DNA of 64,000 nucleotides from Chitinophagaceae bacterium (GCA_019638625.1 JAHBTK010000003.1:496001-560000); one strand, 5' to 3'; positions 52,880-63,298 are shown, numbered from the stretch's first letter. Made by a program: numbers and translations. The notes: generated from the letters alone by a model not told the origin.

Positions 52880-54421
52880 ATGATTGATATAAAGGTGCCG
52901 ACAATTGGAGAATCTATCAGTGAAGTAACCCTGTTGAAATGGGTGAAAGGAAATGGAGAATATGTGGAACGGGATGAGGTACTGGCGGAACTGGAAAGTG
53001 AGAAAGCGACTTTTGAAGTAAATGCCGAAAAAGCAGGTGTACTTACTACAAAAGCCAGTGAAGGCGATACCCTTGCCATAGGCGCCGTGATGGCAACAAT
53101 AGATGATGCCGCTTCCAAACCCAACGGTACGGGGAAAATAGACGTAAAAGAAGAAGTACGGGAAGAAGCCCCCTCTCCGGCCGCGGCACCTGCCGGAGAA
53201 GTAAAGGCTGTTGGCAAAGGAAAACTGGAAGTGAAGGTTCCGACTATCGGGGAATCGATCAGCGAAGTAACCCTGCTGAAATGGTTGAAAAAGGAAGGAG
53301 ACCTTGTGAAAAGAGACGAAGTGCTGGCCGAACTGGAAAGTGAGAAGGCAACCTTTGAGCTGAATGCGATAGAAGCAGGCCGGTTATCTGTAAAAGTTGC
53401 GGAAGGTGAGGTAATAAAAATAGGTTCTGTAGCGGCGGTTATTGACACGGACATAGCCGTGCCGGAAATCGGGGCCGCTCCACAACCTAAAACGGCTGAA
53501 TCAAAACCGGTGGAAACGGGGAAAAAACCGGAAGTGAAGGCTACTCCGGTAGCGGCGGCTATTATTGCAGATAAAAAAATTGATCCGAAAGATATTACTG
53601 CCAGCGGAAGCCTGGGCAGGATCGTTAAAGACGATGTGCTGGCATCTCTTGCTAACCCCGGCAAAAAAGCGTTTGCCGGACAGGAACTGAACAGCAGGAA
53701 TACACGCAGGGAAAAAATGACCAGCCTGCGCAAAACGATCAGCCGCCGGCTGGTAGAATCTAAAAATACTACCGCCATGCTGACCACTTTTAACGAAGTG
53801 GACATGACGGCCGTAATGGATGCCAGGAAGTTATTTAAAGATAAGTTCAAGGAAGTGCATGGGGTTGGGCTGGGTTTTATGAGCTTTTTCGCCAAAGCCT
53901 GTGCTATCGCGCTTTCTGAATGGCCGGCTGTGAATGCCTATATTGACGGAGAAGAGCTGGTATATCATGAATACGCGGACATCAGCATTGCCGTAAGCAC
54001 ACCACGCGGACTTACGGTGCCGGTTATACGCAACGTGGAGAGCCTGAGCATGGCAGACATTGAGAAGAAGGTGATAGAACTGGCAAACAAAGCCAGGGAC
54101 AACAAACTCTCTATGGATGAGTTGCAGGGCGGGACCTTTACCATTACCAACGGCGGTGTATTTGGCTCATTAATGAGCACCCCAATCATCAACCTCCCCC
54201 AAAGCGCTATTTTGGGTATGCACAAAATCCAGGAAAGACCAATGGCTGTTAACGGCCAGGTAGTGATCAAGCCTATGATGTATATCGCCCTGAGTTACGA
54301 TCACCGGATAATTGACGGACGGGAGTCTGTAAGTTTCCTGGTGAGAGTGAAAGAGTTACTCGAAAATCCTGCCTTGCTTTTGATGGGCAAAGATCCTGTA
54401 AAGACCTTGTTGGAACTTTAA
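52880..54421 (+). CDS. sucB: Dihydrolipoyl succinyltransferase (E2) with two lipoyl domains
   Basis: 513 residues, longer than the usual 400-420. Two tandem lipoyl domains: residues 1-75 ([18 protein letters not shown]) and about 115-190 ([20 protein letters not shown]), each with the lipoyl-lysine in [10 protein letters not shown]. An Ala/Pro/Glu-rich linker, an E3/E1-binding domain (about 232-265, [20 protein letters not shown]) and the catalytic domain (about 280-513) with [13 protein letters not shown] follow. Both lipoyl lysines are intact, so this E2 would carry two swinging arms. The two copies are closely similar, which suggests a fairly recent internal duplication or ongoing conversion. 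Confidence 0.96.
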   Translation: MIDIKVPTIGESISEVTLLKWVKGNGEYVERDEVLAELESEKATFEVNAEKAGVLTTKASEGDTLAIGAVMATIDDAASKPNGTGKIDVKEEVREEAPSPAAAPAGEVKAVGKGKLEVKVPTIGESISEVTLLKWLKKEGDLVKRDEVLAELESEKATFELNAIEAGRLSVKVAEGEVIKIGSVAAVIDTDIAVPEIGAAPQPKTAESKPVETGKKPEVKATPVAAAIIADKKIDPKDITASGSLGRIVKDDVLASLANPGKKAFAGQELNSRNTRREKMTSLRKTISRRLVESKNTTAMLTTFNEVDMTAVMDARKLFKDKFKEVHGVGLGFMSFFAKACAIALSEWPAVNAYIDGEELVYHEYADISIAVSTPRGLTVPVIRNVESLSMADIEKKVIELANKARDNKLSMDELQGGTFTITNGGVFGSLMSTPIINLPQSAILGMHKIQERPMAVNGQVVIKPMMYIALSYDHRIIDGRESVSFLVRVKELLENPALLLMGKDPVKTLLEL

Positions 54422-54442
54422 TGTTAATCAACTTAGTACCGT

Positions 54443-55306
54443 ATGACCAATGCCATTCGCATCGGAAGGCTCTCTTTGCTATTGACCGTGGCTTTATTTA
54501 CTTCCTGCCAGAAGGAACTGAGCTTCGAAACCGGTAATAACAATAACGGCGGCTACAGGATTGTAAAACTGGAAGCAGCTACCGGCAACGATACGCTGGT
54601 GACAACTTTTGGTTATGACAGCGAGCTCCGGCTGGAAACAGAGACTACGATAGGCAAGTACCTGGGAGAATTGTATATGAGCTTTACCCGGTACACCAGG
54701 GATGCCGGGGGGAGGATCTCCGGTATGCGGTATAAAAGCTCGGATGACTACGATACGCTGAAAACAATCATCAACTACCCGGATGGCAATACCCTGCAAT
54801 ACGACTACGCCATTTCTACACAAAACTATTTTGGCAGTTTGTTCCTGGACAGCACTGCTTTTTCGTTTACCGGCGGCAATATGGTAAAAAACGAAACATT
54901 CAGGTGGGCCGGAACAGATGCGGGCTACCTCCTGTCCCGCAGGGAGACTTTCGGATATAATGCCGAAGGAAACGTTAAATCGTCTGAGTTGTACACTTCT
55001 GTCGGTGCGCTGAATGGATACGTGGGACTGATATCTGAACTTGAGTACACCTATAGCAGCTACCCGGATTATTTATGGACAACGGATAACGGAGCACAGA
55101 ACTATCTGCTTACGGGAATACCCAACAGGCAACACCGGAATATTGAAACGCTGAAGGTGCTGGATAAAACCGGGTTATCCGGTGATTTCACGATATCTAC
55201 CACCCTTTTGCTCGATTCAACCGGCACTTATCCGGCTACAGGAGACCGTTACCTGTTCCCGCAAAATGTCAGAACAACCCTGGTGTTCTATTACCAACGG
55301 TTTTAG
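54443..55306 (+). CDS. Lipoprotein of unknown function
   Basis: 287 residues with a lipoprotein signal (LSLLLTVALFTSC, Cys about 22). The mature part is beta-rich with repeated short tyrosine-containing strands (YGYDSEL-, YTRDAGGRI-, FGYNAEGNV-like), reminiscent of RHS/YD-type or DUF4595-like beta proteins, but I cannot place it firmly. It lies 21 bases after sucB on the same strand, without an obvious terminator, and is convergent with the TlpA-like gene 13 bases on. Likely outer-membrane or periplasmic. Confidence 0.7.
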   Translation: MTNAIRIGRLSLLLTVALFTSCQKELSFETGNNNNGGYRIVKLEAATGNDTLVTTFGYDSELRLETETTIGKYLGELYMSFTRYTRDAGGRISGMRYKSSDDYDTLKTIINYPDGNTLQYDYAISTQNYFGSLFLDSTAFSFTGGNMVKNETFRWAGTDAGYLLSRRETFGYNAEGNVKSSELYTSVGALNGYVGLISELEYTYSSYPDYLWTTDNGAQNYLLTGIPNRQHRNIETLKVLDKTGLSGDFTISTTLLLDSTGTYPATGDRYLFPQNVRTTLVFYYQRF

Positions 55307-55319
55307 CTTTCGCTTTAGC

Positions 55320-56822
55320 CTAATTCAGTTTGGTTTCAATCTGCCGGTAAAGGTTCTTTCTATCAGAGGGGCGGAGAGCATCAAATTCTACAATTTTTCC
55401 TGCGGCATCGATAATGACATAGAGTGGCAGCGGAGTACCTTTTCCGTTCCAGAAAATATTGGAGATACTTTTTTGCAGGCTGGGATTTGCATGAATATGG
55501 TATCCTTTAAGGTCGTGGTATTTGATCATTTCTTTCCAGTCCTGCGCTGAAAGAGGATGATCTACTGATACAAAGAGATGGACAATATCCTTTGTTTGAA
55601 GAAAATGATGCAGTTCCTTTTCGTACCGGAACTGGTCTTTGCAGGTATAACACCAGGAAGACCAAAATTCAACATAAATAGGTCTACCACGGAACTTATT
55701 TACCAACTGCGCGAAGGTGTTGATGTTGGTATAGTCGGGCACCAGGTTCTGCTCCGTTGTAAGTTCCACTTCCACTTTGTGTACATAAGCATCGGCCTTG
55801 GCTACCAGAGGCTCTATATAAGGCAAATAAATGCTCTGCGGGTGCCGTTTGCGAAAGGATGCAGCCAACGGGATCAGTTCCCGGTAGTTTTTTTCAAGGC
55901 TCAGCTCCGTGGCCAGGATGGTAGCTTCTACATATTCTGCCACGGCCGGCTCCAGATTATTCCCGATACGTTGTAATATCTGTTGCAACTCCGCCGTCCA
56001 GTTCAAATTTCCTTTCGGAGCTGTTCCCCGGCGGTTTTGCATCCAGCCGAGATAACCTATGATGTAATTCCCGGCATAGGTATTAAACCCGTCATTGTAC
56101 CCAAAGGACCGTAACGCAGCCGGGTTGTTTACAGGGTATTCCTTATAAACTTTCTCCCATAAAACACCCCACTCGGAAGCGAACTGTGGCTGATACTGGG
56201 GATGGTTAGGCTCCAGGGTGGTGACAGCGTATTTGCTGAAAATAATTTCAGAAATGAGCGCTGCATGATAATAATCGAGCGTTAACATAACAAAGTCGTA
56301 GAAAGCCTTGTCTATTTTCCGCCCCTCGTACAACAACTTATATACATTCTGCCGTACCGTTTTATCCTCTCCCACATGCTTTGTCAACAGCGCCGCCGAA
56401 GTATCATTTTTATACCGGGATATCTGGTTGCCTACATACACCAGTTCGTTGCTGCTCAACAACAATTGCCCTTCCCTGTTATCTCCTTCCACCAGCAGCG
56501 GTCGTTCTTCATCCTCTTCGTCTATTGTTATTCTTATCCTGTTCCCGCTCTGCACGAATAACCGGACGGGCCGGTTAAATACATCAATATTTACAAACCC
56601 TGTTTGGGATTCATTAAGGGAGATAAGATGGGTTTTCCCGGCACGCAAAGTATCTATACGGGATGCCCCCCAAAAAACAGTGTGTTGTACCGGCAGTGTA
56701 ACAGTGATGATCCCTTCATCCACATTTTTGACTTTCAGCTCTATAACGGCAGCAGCTTTTTGTGCGAATGCGGCAGATGTGAATCCGGTAAGCAAAAAAA
56801 ATAAAACATACAACTTCATCAT
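55320..56822 (-). CDS. TlpA-like thioredoxin-domain exported protein
   Basis: 500 residues from the ATG at 56822 (MMKLYVLFFLLTGFTSAAFA), a signal peptide; the frame opens 11 codons earlier. A long N-terminal region (about 20-350) of unclear fold, partly helical, precedes a thioredoxin domain: PIYVEFWSSWCYTCKDQFRY (CxxC about 394-397, WCYTC instead of the usual WCGPC), and GTPLPLYVIIDAAG with the cis-Pro. Such proteins of Bacteroidota act in the periplasm as disulfide reductases, often for cytochrome maturation or cell-surface maturation. It is followed on the complementary side by lysA upstream, 42 bases away. Confidence 0.85.
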   Translation of the reverse strand: MMKLYVLFFLLTGFTSAAFAQKAAAVIELKVKNVDEGIITVTLPVQHTVFWGASRIDTLRAGKTHLISLNESQTGFVNIDVFNRPVRLFVQSGNRIRITIDEEDEERPLLVEGDNREGQLLLSSNELVYVGNQISRYKNDTSAALLTKHVGEDKTVRQNVYKLLYEGRKIDKAFYDFVMLTLDYYHAALISEIIFSKYAVTTLEPNHPQYQPQFASEWGVLWEKVYKEYPVNNPAALRSFGYNDGFNTYAGNYIIGYLGWMQNRRGTAPKGNLNWTAELQQILQRIGNNLEPAVAEYVEATILATELSLEKNYRELIPLAASFRKRHPQSIYLPYIEPLVAKADAYVHKVEVELTTEQNLVPDYTNINTFAQLVNKFRGRPIYVEFWSSWCYTCKDQFRYEKELHHFLQTKDIVHLFVSVDHPLSAQDWKEMIKYHDLKGYHIHANPSLQKSISNIFWNGKGTPLPLYVIIDAAGKIVEFDALRPSDRKNLYRQIETKLN

Positions 56823-56863
56823 TGCAATCAATTGTTCCGGGTTGAAACGCCCCAAATGTATTA

Positions 56864-58081
56864 CTATTCCTCTACAATCAGTTGTGTTTGCAGCAGATCT
56901 TCGATGGTATCTCTTCTTCTTATCAGGTGATATTCGTCATGCTTCACCAATACTTCCGCCGGCTTGAACCTGGAATTATAATTGGAGGCCATTTCAAACC
57001 CATAAGCCCCTGCATTGTAAAAGACCAGGTAATCTCCTTCCCTTATTTCACTCAACGGGCGGTCTTCCGCAAAATTGTCTGTTTCACAAATATTGCCAAC
57101 TACATTGTATACAAGCTGCGAGCCATTGTAATTGGATATATTTTCTATATGATGATACGATCCGTAAAACATTGGCCGTATCAAATGATTCAAACCGCTG
57201 TTGACACCCGCAAAACGGATATCCCCCGATTGTTTCAGCACCGTTACCTGTGTAACAAAATAGCCGGCCTCACTTACCAGGAATTTGCCCGGTTCAAACC
57301 AAACCTGCAACCTGCGCCCTGTTTGTTTTTCCAGCGCGTCAAACTCTTCTTTTACTTTAGCTGCCAGAAGGCTGATATCAGTACCCTTTTCACCGGGTAC
57401 GAAAGGCACTTTAAAGCCTCCGCCCAGGTCTATTACTTCCAGTTGGGGAAAGAGCGGCACCAGTTCAAACAGCACTTCGATCCCTTTTGCAAAAACTTCC
57501 ACATCCTTTATCTCGCTTCCCGTGTGTATATGCAGGGTGCGTATATTGAGCCCTGTGCTATTCACTAAATCCACAACGGCATTCACATCCTCCACGGGGA
57601 TGCCAAATTTACTCCTGTTATGACCGGTGGATATTTTCAGGTTGCCGCCCGCCATGATATTCGGGCGAAGCCTTACTCCCACCGGGTAACTATTTCCAAA
57701 TTTTTCAGCAAATTTTTTAAGGTTGGAAAGACTGTCGATATTAATATGAACACCCAACTCCCTGGCCGTGAGAATTTCGCTGAAGTCGATATTGCTGGAG
57801 GTATATAGTATCTGCTGCGGCGCAAAACCGGCTTTTACCGCCAGGTGCACTTCATTAATGGAGCTGCAATCCACATGGCAACCGATACTCCTGATGTGCT
57901 TTAAAATATTGATATTGGTGAGCGCCTTGCTGGCATAAAAGAAGGTGACCGGCATACCGGTAAAAGCATCCGTAAGTTGTTTGTATTGTTGGGTAATCCT
58001 CTCGGCGTGGTAAACATATACAGGCGTTCCGAATTGATCCGCGATGTCTTTTAGCTGTTCATGCGTTAAAAAAGCTGGCAT
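56864..58081 (-). CDS. lysA: Diaminopimelate decarboxylase
   Basis: 405 residues. Alanine-racemase-type TIM barrel with the PLP-lysine in FFYASKALTN (Lys 52); the Gly-rich phosphate loop is DLGGGFKVPF; the second active-site segment is GNICETDNF with the conserved Cys from the partner subunit. It converts meso-diaminopimelate to lysine. Cytoplasmic. It is transcribed leftward ahead of the TlpA-like gene. Confidence 0.95.
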   Translation of the reverse strand: MPAFLTHEQLKDIADQFGTPVYVYHAERITQQYKQLTDAFTGMPVTFFYASKALTNINILKHIRSIGCHVDCSSINEVHLAVKAGFAPQQILYTSSNIDFSEILTARELGVHINIDSLSNLKKFAEKFGNSYPVGVRLRPNIMAGGNLKISTGHNRSKFGIPVEDVNAVVDLVNSTGLNIRTLHIHTGSEIKDVEVFAKGIEVLFELVPLFPQLEVIDLGGGFKVPFVPGEKGTDISLLAAKVKEEFDALEKQTGRRLQVWFEPGKFLVSEAGYFVTQVTVLKQSGDIRFAGVNSGLNHLIRPMFYGSYHHIENISNYNGSQLVYNVVGNICETDNFAEDRPLSEIREGDYLVFYNAGAYGFEMASNYNSRFKPAEVLVKHDEYHLIRRRDTIEDLLQTQLIVEE

Positions 58082-58770
58082 ATATCTGGAAAAACTTTAC
58101 TCAGGGGAACATACAATAACAGAAGATAACCTGATTAGTGCTGTTCTGACTGTCGTTTTGATTTAAAATGGTTGTTCAAAAATGCCTGCGAATTTACATA
58201 AAACAACCCATAAAAGCGGGACACCCTGTTTAAAGGGTGTATTTCAAATTTTCGCAAAAAGGACTATACAGGCTGTGCAGCAACCCGCATATCCCCCGCT
58301 CCGAAAGGAGTCCGGAGTCCTTCGGACTGACGGGGGTTGAAGCTTCGAGCTAGAACAAACTTACACCTGAGGGGGTGGAGACTCGTGAAAATCTTCCGAA
58401 ATCCTCCCCCTCGGCAAATTGCTGATGATGCAGGTTGCAGCCCCCTCCCGAGGGGGACATGTAACCGGCTGACGATAATGTTTCGATAATCAAACAATTC
58501 AGCCTTTGCAAATCAAAAGCTCAGCAGATTATAAAAAGAAAATTTGAACTTTATTGCGCTATTTGCTTATCTCTTATTTTGCCGCAATGAGAATAGTTCT
58601 CACCGAAGGTAAATGCGCCCCTGTTTAAAAGCTGCCGTTAGTTTCGTTAAAAAAGCCCGGGATTTCCCGTTGCAGTTGCAGCAATTGTGAAAATCCGTGC
58701 CTGAAGACCCGGCTGCAGGGACGCTGCGGCCTTATTTTGCCGGGATACCCGTTTTCGCTAGGTTTGAGCA
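58082..58770. other. Long intergenic region with short palindromes
   Basis: No gene found in 689 bases. Several hairpins are visible: ACACCCT and AGGGTGT at about 58219-58239; CCGAAAGGA and TCCTTCGG around 58297-58326; CTGAGGGGG and CTCCCCCTCGG around 58369-58414; and CCCCCT(CCCG)AGGGGG at 58441-58456. The block at about 58264-58456 is GC-rich against its AT-rich surroundings and looks like an eroded palindromic repeat array. Promoters of lysA (leftward) and of the NPP gene (rightward) must be at its ends. Confidence 0.5.
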
Positions 58771-59985
58771 ATGTTTCGGGCGTTTATTTGTTATCTGGCG
58801 GTTCTTCTTTCTGCAGGCATGACGCCTGCCGCTATGGCGCAGGCGCCGGAGAATAAGCCGTATGTAATATTACTGTCCCTGGATGGTTTCCGGTGGAATT
58901 TTCCCATGCTCTATACTACGCCCCACCTGGATGTGATGGCCGCGGAAGGTGTAAAAGCCGCTTCATTGGTACCCTGTTTCCCCAGCAAAACATTTCCTAA
59001 CCACTACAGTATTATCACCGGCCTGTACCCCGATCATCACGGTATCGTGGCCAATCGTTTTGCAGACCCTGTTTCCGGTAAAACATTCGCGCTGGCAACC
59101 GCCGAAAAGTTAAACCCCGGATATTATGGAGGAACTCCTTTTTGGGTAGTGGCAGAAAAGCAGGGCATTCGAACCGCTTCCTATAACTGGCCGGGATCAG
59201 AAGTAAAAATAAAAGGCATACAACCATCCATATGGAAGCCCTATAGCGAAACCATACCGCTGGCTCAACGCATTGATACCATTGTGCACTGGCTGCGGCT
59301 CCCGCCCGGAGAAAGACCCCATTTTATTTCCGTGTACTTTGAGCAACCGGACAAAGTGCTGCATGCGCACGGCCCCGGATCGGACGAGGCCCGCAGCATA
59401 GTGGCATTTACGGACAGCCTTGTGGGTATATTGAGAACCAGGCTAAGGGAACTGCCTTTTGCAGACAGCATCAACCTGCTGGTGGTTTCCGACCACGGGA
59501 TGTCTGCTACCAGCCCGGAACAGACGATCACGCTCAGTCACTATATCCCTTCCGGATGGCTGCAATATCCTGCCACGGGAAGTCCGGTTATTTTTTTGAA
59601 AGCGGCCGAAGGATATTATGACAGCATCGCTATCCGGTTGCGACAGATCCCTCATGTGAAAGCCTATGCTTCAGGCAAAATACCCCGGAAACTGCATTTT
59701 GGGAAAAACAACCGGGCGCTCGACTTCACCGTAGTAGCCGACAATGGGTGGACTATTGTTACACACTCCGGTCAGAAACTTGAATTGGGCAATCATGGCT
59801 ATGATAATGCCCTCCCGGATATGCACGGCATTTTCTACGCCATAGGTCCTGCATTCAGGAAGAATTACAAAGCCGGATCGCTCAGGAATATTGATATTTA
59901 TGAATTGCTCGGCCGACTGTACAATATAGCAGTGCCGGACAACGATGGAAAACGGAAAAAAACAAAACCGATCTTAAGAAAGTAA
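58771..59985 (+). CDS. Secreted NPP-type pyrophosphatase/phosphodiesterase
   Basis: 404 residues with signal peptide (AVLLSAGMTPAAMAQ). Metal-binding LLSLDGFRWNFP (Asp about 37), nucleophile Thr in PCFPSKTFPNHYSI (about 74), the second-site VVSDHGMSAT (about 239-243) and His in ELGNHGYDN. This is the ecto-nucleotide pyrophosphatase/phosphodiesterase family, which cleaves nucleotide and lysophospholipid phosphodiesters. Exported. It belongs to the same superfamily as the two enzymes at 17591 and 20353, but to a different branch. The acetyltransferase gene starts 3 bases after its stop. Confidence 0.92.
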   Translation: MFRAFICYLAVLLSAGMTPAAMAQAPENKPYVILLSLDGFRWNFPMLYTTPHLDVMAAEGVKAASLVPCFPSKTFPNHYSIITGLYPDHHGIVANRFADPVSGKTFALATAEKLNPGYYGGTPFWVVAEKQGIRTASYNWPGSEVKIKGIQPSIWKPYSETIPLAQRIDTIVHWLRLPPGERPHFISVYFEQPDKVLHAHGPGSDEARSIVAFTDSLVGILRTRLRELPFADSINLLVVSDHGMSATSPEQTITLSHYIPSGWLQYPATGSPVIFLKAAEGYYDSIAIRLRQIPHVKAYASGKIPRKLHFGKNNRALDFTVVADNGWTIVTHSGQKLELGNHGYDNALPDMHGIFYAIGPAFRKNYKAGSLRNIDIYELLGRLYNIAVPDNDGKRKKTKPILRK

Positions 59986-59987
59986 AA

Positions 59988-60488
59988 ATGGATTCAATCG
60001 TTCATTTCAGGGAGGCTACGGAAAAAGATATACCACTTATACAAAACCTGATCTCGGAAATTTGGCCAAAAGCTTATTCTCACATTCTTTCTGATGAGCA
60101 ATCGGGTTTTATGCTGGATATGATGTACAGCGATACATCTTTAAACAAGCAAATATCGTCGGGGCACCGGTTTATCCTGACCTTTGTTAACGATTCGCCT
60201 ACCGGGTTTGCTTCATACGAAATAAAAGACGGGGGATTGTGCAAGCTGCATAAAATATATGTGCTGCCCCAGATCCAGGGAGCCGGCGTCGGAAGGAAAT
60301 TGATCGGTCATATTATAACCCGGGTAAAGCCCCTGGGGATGGAAAGGCTGGAACTGAATGTAAACCGGTACAATACCGCCAGGCTTTTTTATGAAAAAAT
60401 GGGCTTTTTTGTTGCGGGGGAAGAAGATATCGACATCGGGAATGGCTATTTCATGAATGATTATATCATGCGGAAGACCATCGTATAA
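59988..60488 (+). CDS. GNAT family N-acetyltransferase
   Basis: 166 residues. N-terminal REATEKDIPLIQNLISEIW, then acetyl-CoA binding LHKIYVLPQIQGAGVGRKLI (Q/RxxGxG/A motif, about 84-103) and NVNRYNTARLFYEKMGFF. Substrate unknown. Cytoplasmic. Its start is 2 bases from the stop of the secreted phosphodiesterase, so they share a transcript, but no functional link is evident. Confidence 0.9.
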   Translation: MDSIVHFREATEKDIPLIQNLISEIWPKAYSHILSDEQSGFMLDMMYSDTSLNKQISSGHRFILTFVNDSPTGFASYEIKDGGLCKLHKIYVLPQIQGAGVGRKLIGHIITRVKPLGMERLELNVNRYNTARLFYEKMGFFVAGEEDIDIGNGYFMNDYIMRKTIV

Positions 60489-60601
60489 TGCATAAAATAA
60501 CCAGCTCACCTCATAACCACACAAAACGTAATTAAACCTCTTAAAAAATATTGAGCCCGGAAATTATTATATCGTTATATCTTGTATAAAATTAAATGTG
60601 T

Positions 60602-63241
60602 ATGAAGAGAAACATCACCATTATGGCGGTAGCCATAAGCTGCTTATTTAGTGTGGGCGCATTTGCCCAGAAAAAGAAAAAAGACAAAAACCCGCCACCG
60701 CCGGTAGCCGATACTGCCAAAAAAGCACCCGCCGTTCCTCCTAAAGCAGGCATCGCGGATAAGGTAAAGTCGAGTAAGAAAAAAGAGGGGTTGTTTGTAA
60801 TGTACCAGGATACGGCATCCGGTAGCGCCCAGTTGTATATCAGAAAAGACCAGTTGGATAAGGATTTTATCTACCAGAGCTTTTCTTTGGGTGGGCCAAC
60901 AACTTTGTACCTGAACCAGAATATGATCCGCGCCACCTTCACTTTCCAGGTCAGCAAAAACTTTGACAAACTGTCTTTTGCGCAACAAAACACCAACTTT
61001 TATTACGATCCGGCCAATGCCGTTAGTAAAGCTGCCAACGTAGACGCGGCTCCGGCTAATTTTTTTACCGAAAAAATAGTGGCTGAAGATTCCCTTGGTT
61101 ACCTGATCGCGGCAGACGGATTATTTTTGAGTGAAAAGCTAGACCCCGTGAAACCGGTTTATCCTCCAAGCATTCCGCCAACCATGGTTTTCAACCTCGG
61201 TATGCTGAATACTGCCAAATCCTCGTATGACACCATTCGCTCCTATCCCAACAATACAGATGTTGTCGTAAACCTGGCCTATGATAACCCTGTTCCGTTT
61301 AACCGCGGAGGCTCGGACATTACAGACGCCCGGTACAACAGGATCAAAATACAACACTCCTTCCTGGAAGTTCCGGAAAATAATTACAAACCCCGCCGGG
61401 ACGATCCGAGAGTAGGATATTTTGGTGCAGAAATAAATGATCTCACTTCTATTTCTGCAACACCTTACAAAGACTTTATCAGCCGCTGGCACCTGGAGAA
61501 AAAAGACCCCGATGCGGCCGTTAGTGAGCCGGTGGAACCGATTGTTTTTTGGGTAGAAAATACCACTCCTGTTGAACTCCGGGAGGTCGTTAAGGAAGCC
61601 GGGGAAAAATGGAATGAGGCTTTTGAAAAAGCAGGTTTCAAAAACGCGGTTGTGATGAAAATAATGCCGGATACCGCTACCTGGGACCCTGCTGACATCC
61701 GCTATAACGTGATCCGTTGGGTTAGCAGCCCCGTACAAACCTATGGGGCCATCGGGCCCAGTTTCTTTAACCCGAGAACCGGGCAGATACTCGGCGCAGA
61801 TATAACCGTGGAATGGAGAAGCGGTGTGGGTACCGAAAACTTCGATGACCTGTTCAACGGCCATAACGGAAATGCACTTGCAAATGTAAGCCTGCCCTGG
61901 GAGGACATACGCCGTGAAGAGACACCTCATATCAGTTTTGGAAAATCACATTTACATCATTGTAATATCGCACGCGAGCTGCAGGCGCAGTATATTACCG
62001 GGTTAACCGTGCTGGAAGCGCTCGATAACCATCCCGAAGAGGTAAAACAAATGCATAAAGAGTTCCTTATCTATCTTATTATGCATGAGATGGGGCATAC
62101 GCTGGGGCTTAACCACAATATGAAAGCCAGCCAGATGCTGTCTCCCAAGGAAGTGCACGATAAAAGTATTACGCAAAAAGTCGGCATGATAGGGTCCGTA
62201 ATGGATTATCCCAGTATAAACGTAAGCTTCGATCGCAGTGCACAGGGCGAGTACTATACTACCAAAGCCGGACCCTATGATCTGTGGGCCATCGAGTATG
62301 GCTACCGGCCGTTCAATAGTGTGGCTGAAGAAACTGAAGGATTGAAAAAAATTCTTGCCCGCAGCAAAGAGCCTCAACTGGCATTTGGGAATGATGCCGA
62401 TGATATGCGTTCACCCGGCGGCGGTATCGACCCGAGGGTGATGATCAACGATATGAGCAACGACATGCTGGCCTATGCGGAAGACAGGTTTAAGCTGGTG
62501 AACGCCATGATCCCGAAGCTGAAGGACAGATACAGCAAACCGGGTCAAAGCTACCAGCAGCTCCGCCAGCGTTACCTGATGCTGCAAAGCCAGCGGGCAC
62601 AGATGGCAAATGCTGTCAGCCGCTATATTGGCGGTGTGTATGTAGACAGGAGCTACCCGGATCAGAAGCCAACCAGCAAACCGTTTACACCGGTAGAAAT
62701 AGAAAAACAAAAACAGGCATTGGCATTGCTGAATAAGTATATATTTTCTCCCAACACGTTCAGTGTGGATGCCACCCTGTTTCCTTATCTGCAACTGCAG
62801 CGCCGTGGTTTTAACTTCTTCGGAACAACGGAAGACTATAAGCCCCAGTCTACCGTAGCCGGTATTCAGTTGACACTGCTGGCGCAACTGCTCCACCCGG
62901 TGACATTACAACGTATTAACAATAGCGGGCTGTATGGTAATAGCTATACTGCCGCCGATCTGACAAACGACCTGAACAGGTACTTCTTCAACGAAGACCT
63001 GAAGACAAATGTAAACCTGTACAGGATCAATCTGCAGACAGAGTATGTAAAGGCGTTAGCGGCGATCGTAAATACACCTGCCCCGGCTAACAGGTATGAC
63101 AACGCGTCAACAGCAGCAGCCCTTTCATCATTGAAAAAGCTGAAAACCCTGTTGGGAACGGCCGTTTCTCCCAATGAGCAAACAAGAGCCCACAGGACCA
63201 ACCTGCTTTTCATTATTGACAAGGCTTTGGCAGTTAAGTAG
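60602..63241 (+). CDS. Secreted zinc metalloprotease, DUF5117/DUF5118 type
   Basis: 879 residues from the ATG at 60602 (an ATG two codons earlier also fits). Signal peptide ITIMAVAISCLFSVGAFAQ. A low-complexity Lys/Pro linker follows, then the conserved GLFVMYQDTASGSAQLYIRK region, a metzincin-like catalytic segment with the extended zinc motif HEMGHTLGLNHN (about 494-505) and its Met-turn (GSVMDYPSINV), and a long helical C-terminus. The layout is that of the DUF5117-DUF4953 proteases frequent in Bacteroidota. Cell-surface or secreted; substrate unknown. A strong terminator follows 26 bases downstream. Confidence 0.9.
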   Translation: MKRNITIMAVAISCLFSVGAFAQKKKKDKNPPPPVADTAKKAPAVPPKAGIADKVKSSKKKEGLFVMYQDTASGSAQLYIRKDQLDKDFIYQSFSLGGPTTLYLNQNMIRATFTFQVSKNFDKLSFAQQNTNFYYDPANAVSKAANVDAAPANFFTEKIVAEDSLGYLIAADGLFLSEKLDPVKPVYPPSIPPTMVFNLGMLNTAKSSYDTIRSYPNNTDVVVNLAYDNPVPFNRGGSDITDARYNRIKIQHSFLEVPENNYKPRRDDPRVGYFGAEINDLTSISATPYKDFISRWHLEKKDPDAAVSEPVEPIVFWVENTTPVELREVVKEAGEKWNEAFEKAGFKNAVVMKIMPDTATWDPADIRYNVIRWVSSPVQTYGAIGPSFFNPRTGQILGADITVEWRSGVGTENFDDLFNGHNGNALANVSLPWEDIRREETPHISFGKSHLHHCNIARELQAQYITGLTVLEALDNHPEEVKQMHKEFLIYLIMHEMGHTLGLNHNMKASQMLSPKEVHDKSITQKVGMIGSVMDYPSINVSFDRSAQGEYYTTKAGPYDLWAIEYGYRPFNSVAEETEGLKKILARSKEPQLAFGNDADDMRSPGGGIDPRVMINDMSNDMLAYAEDRFKLVNAMIPKLKDRYSKPGQSYQQLRQRYLMLQSQRAQMANAVSRYIGGVYVDRSYPDQKPTSKPFTPVEIEKQKQALALLNKYIFSPNTFSVDATLFPYLQLQRRGFNFFGTTEDYKPQSTVAGIQLTLLAQLLHPVTLQRINNSGLYGNSYTAADLTNDLNRYFFNEDLKTNVNLYRINLQTEYVKALAAIVNTPAPANRYDNASTAAALSSLKKLKTLLGTAVSPNEQTRAHRTNLLFIIDKALAVK

Positions 63242-63266
63242 TAATTTAATATTATACAATATTTTG

Positions 63267-63298
63267 TGGCAGGGACCATTGGGTCTCTGCCATTTTTT
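63267..63298 (+). terminator. Terminator after the metalloprotease gene
   Basis: TGGCAGGGACC (63267-63277) pairs with GGTCTCTGCCA (63282-63292), with one G-T pair, around ATTG, followed by TTTTTT at 63293-63298. Classic rho-independent form. Confidence 0.9.

Noticed and set aside
52840..53895. Open frame of about 350 codons antisense to sucB
   Set aside because: It is Ser/Phe/Thr-rich with repeated stretches because it mirrors the duplicated lipoyl domains; the sense strand has clear domain structure.
58264..58497. Open frame of 77 codons in the intergenic block before the NPP gene
   Set aside because: Low-complexity and derived from the palindromic repeats; no homology recognised and no start context.
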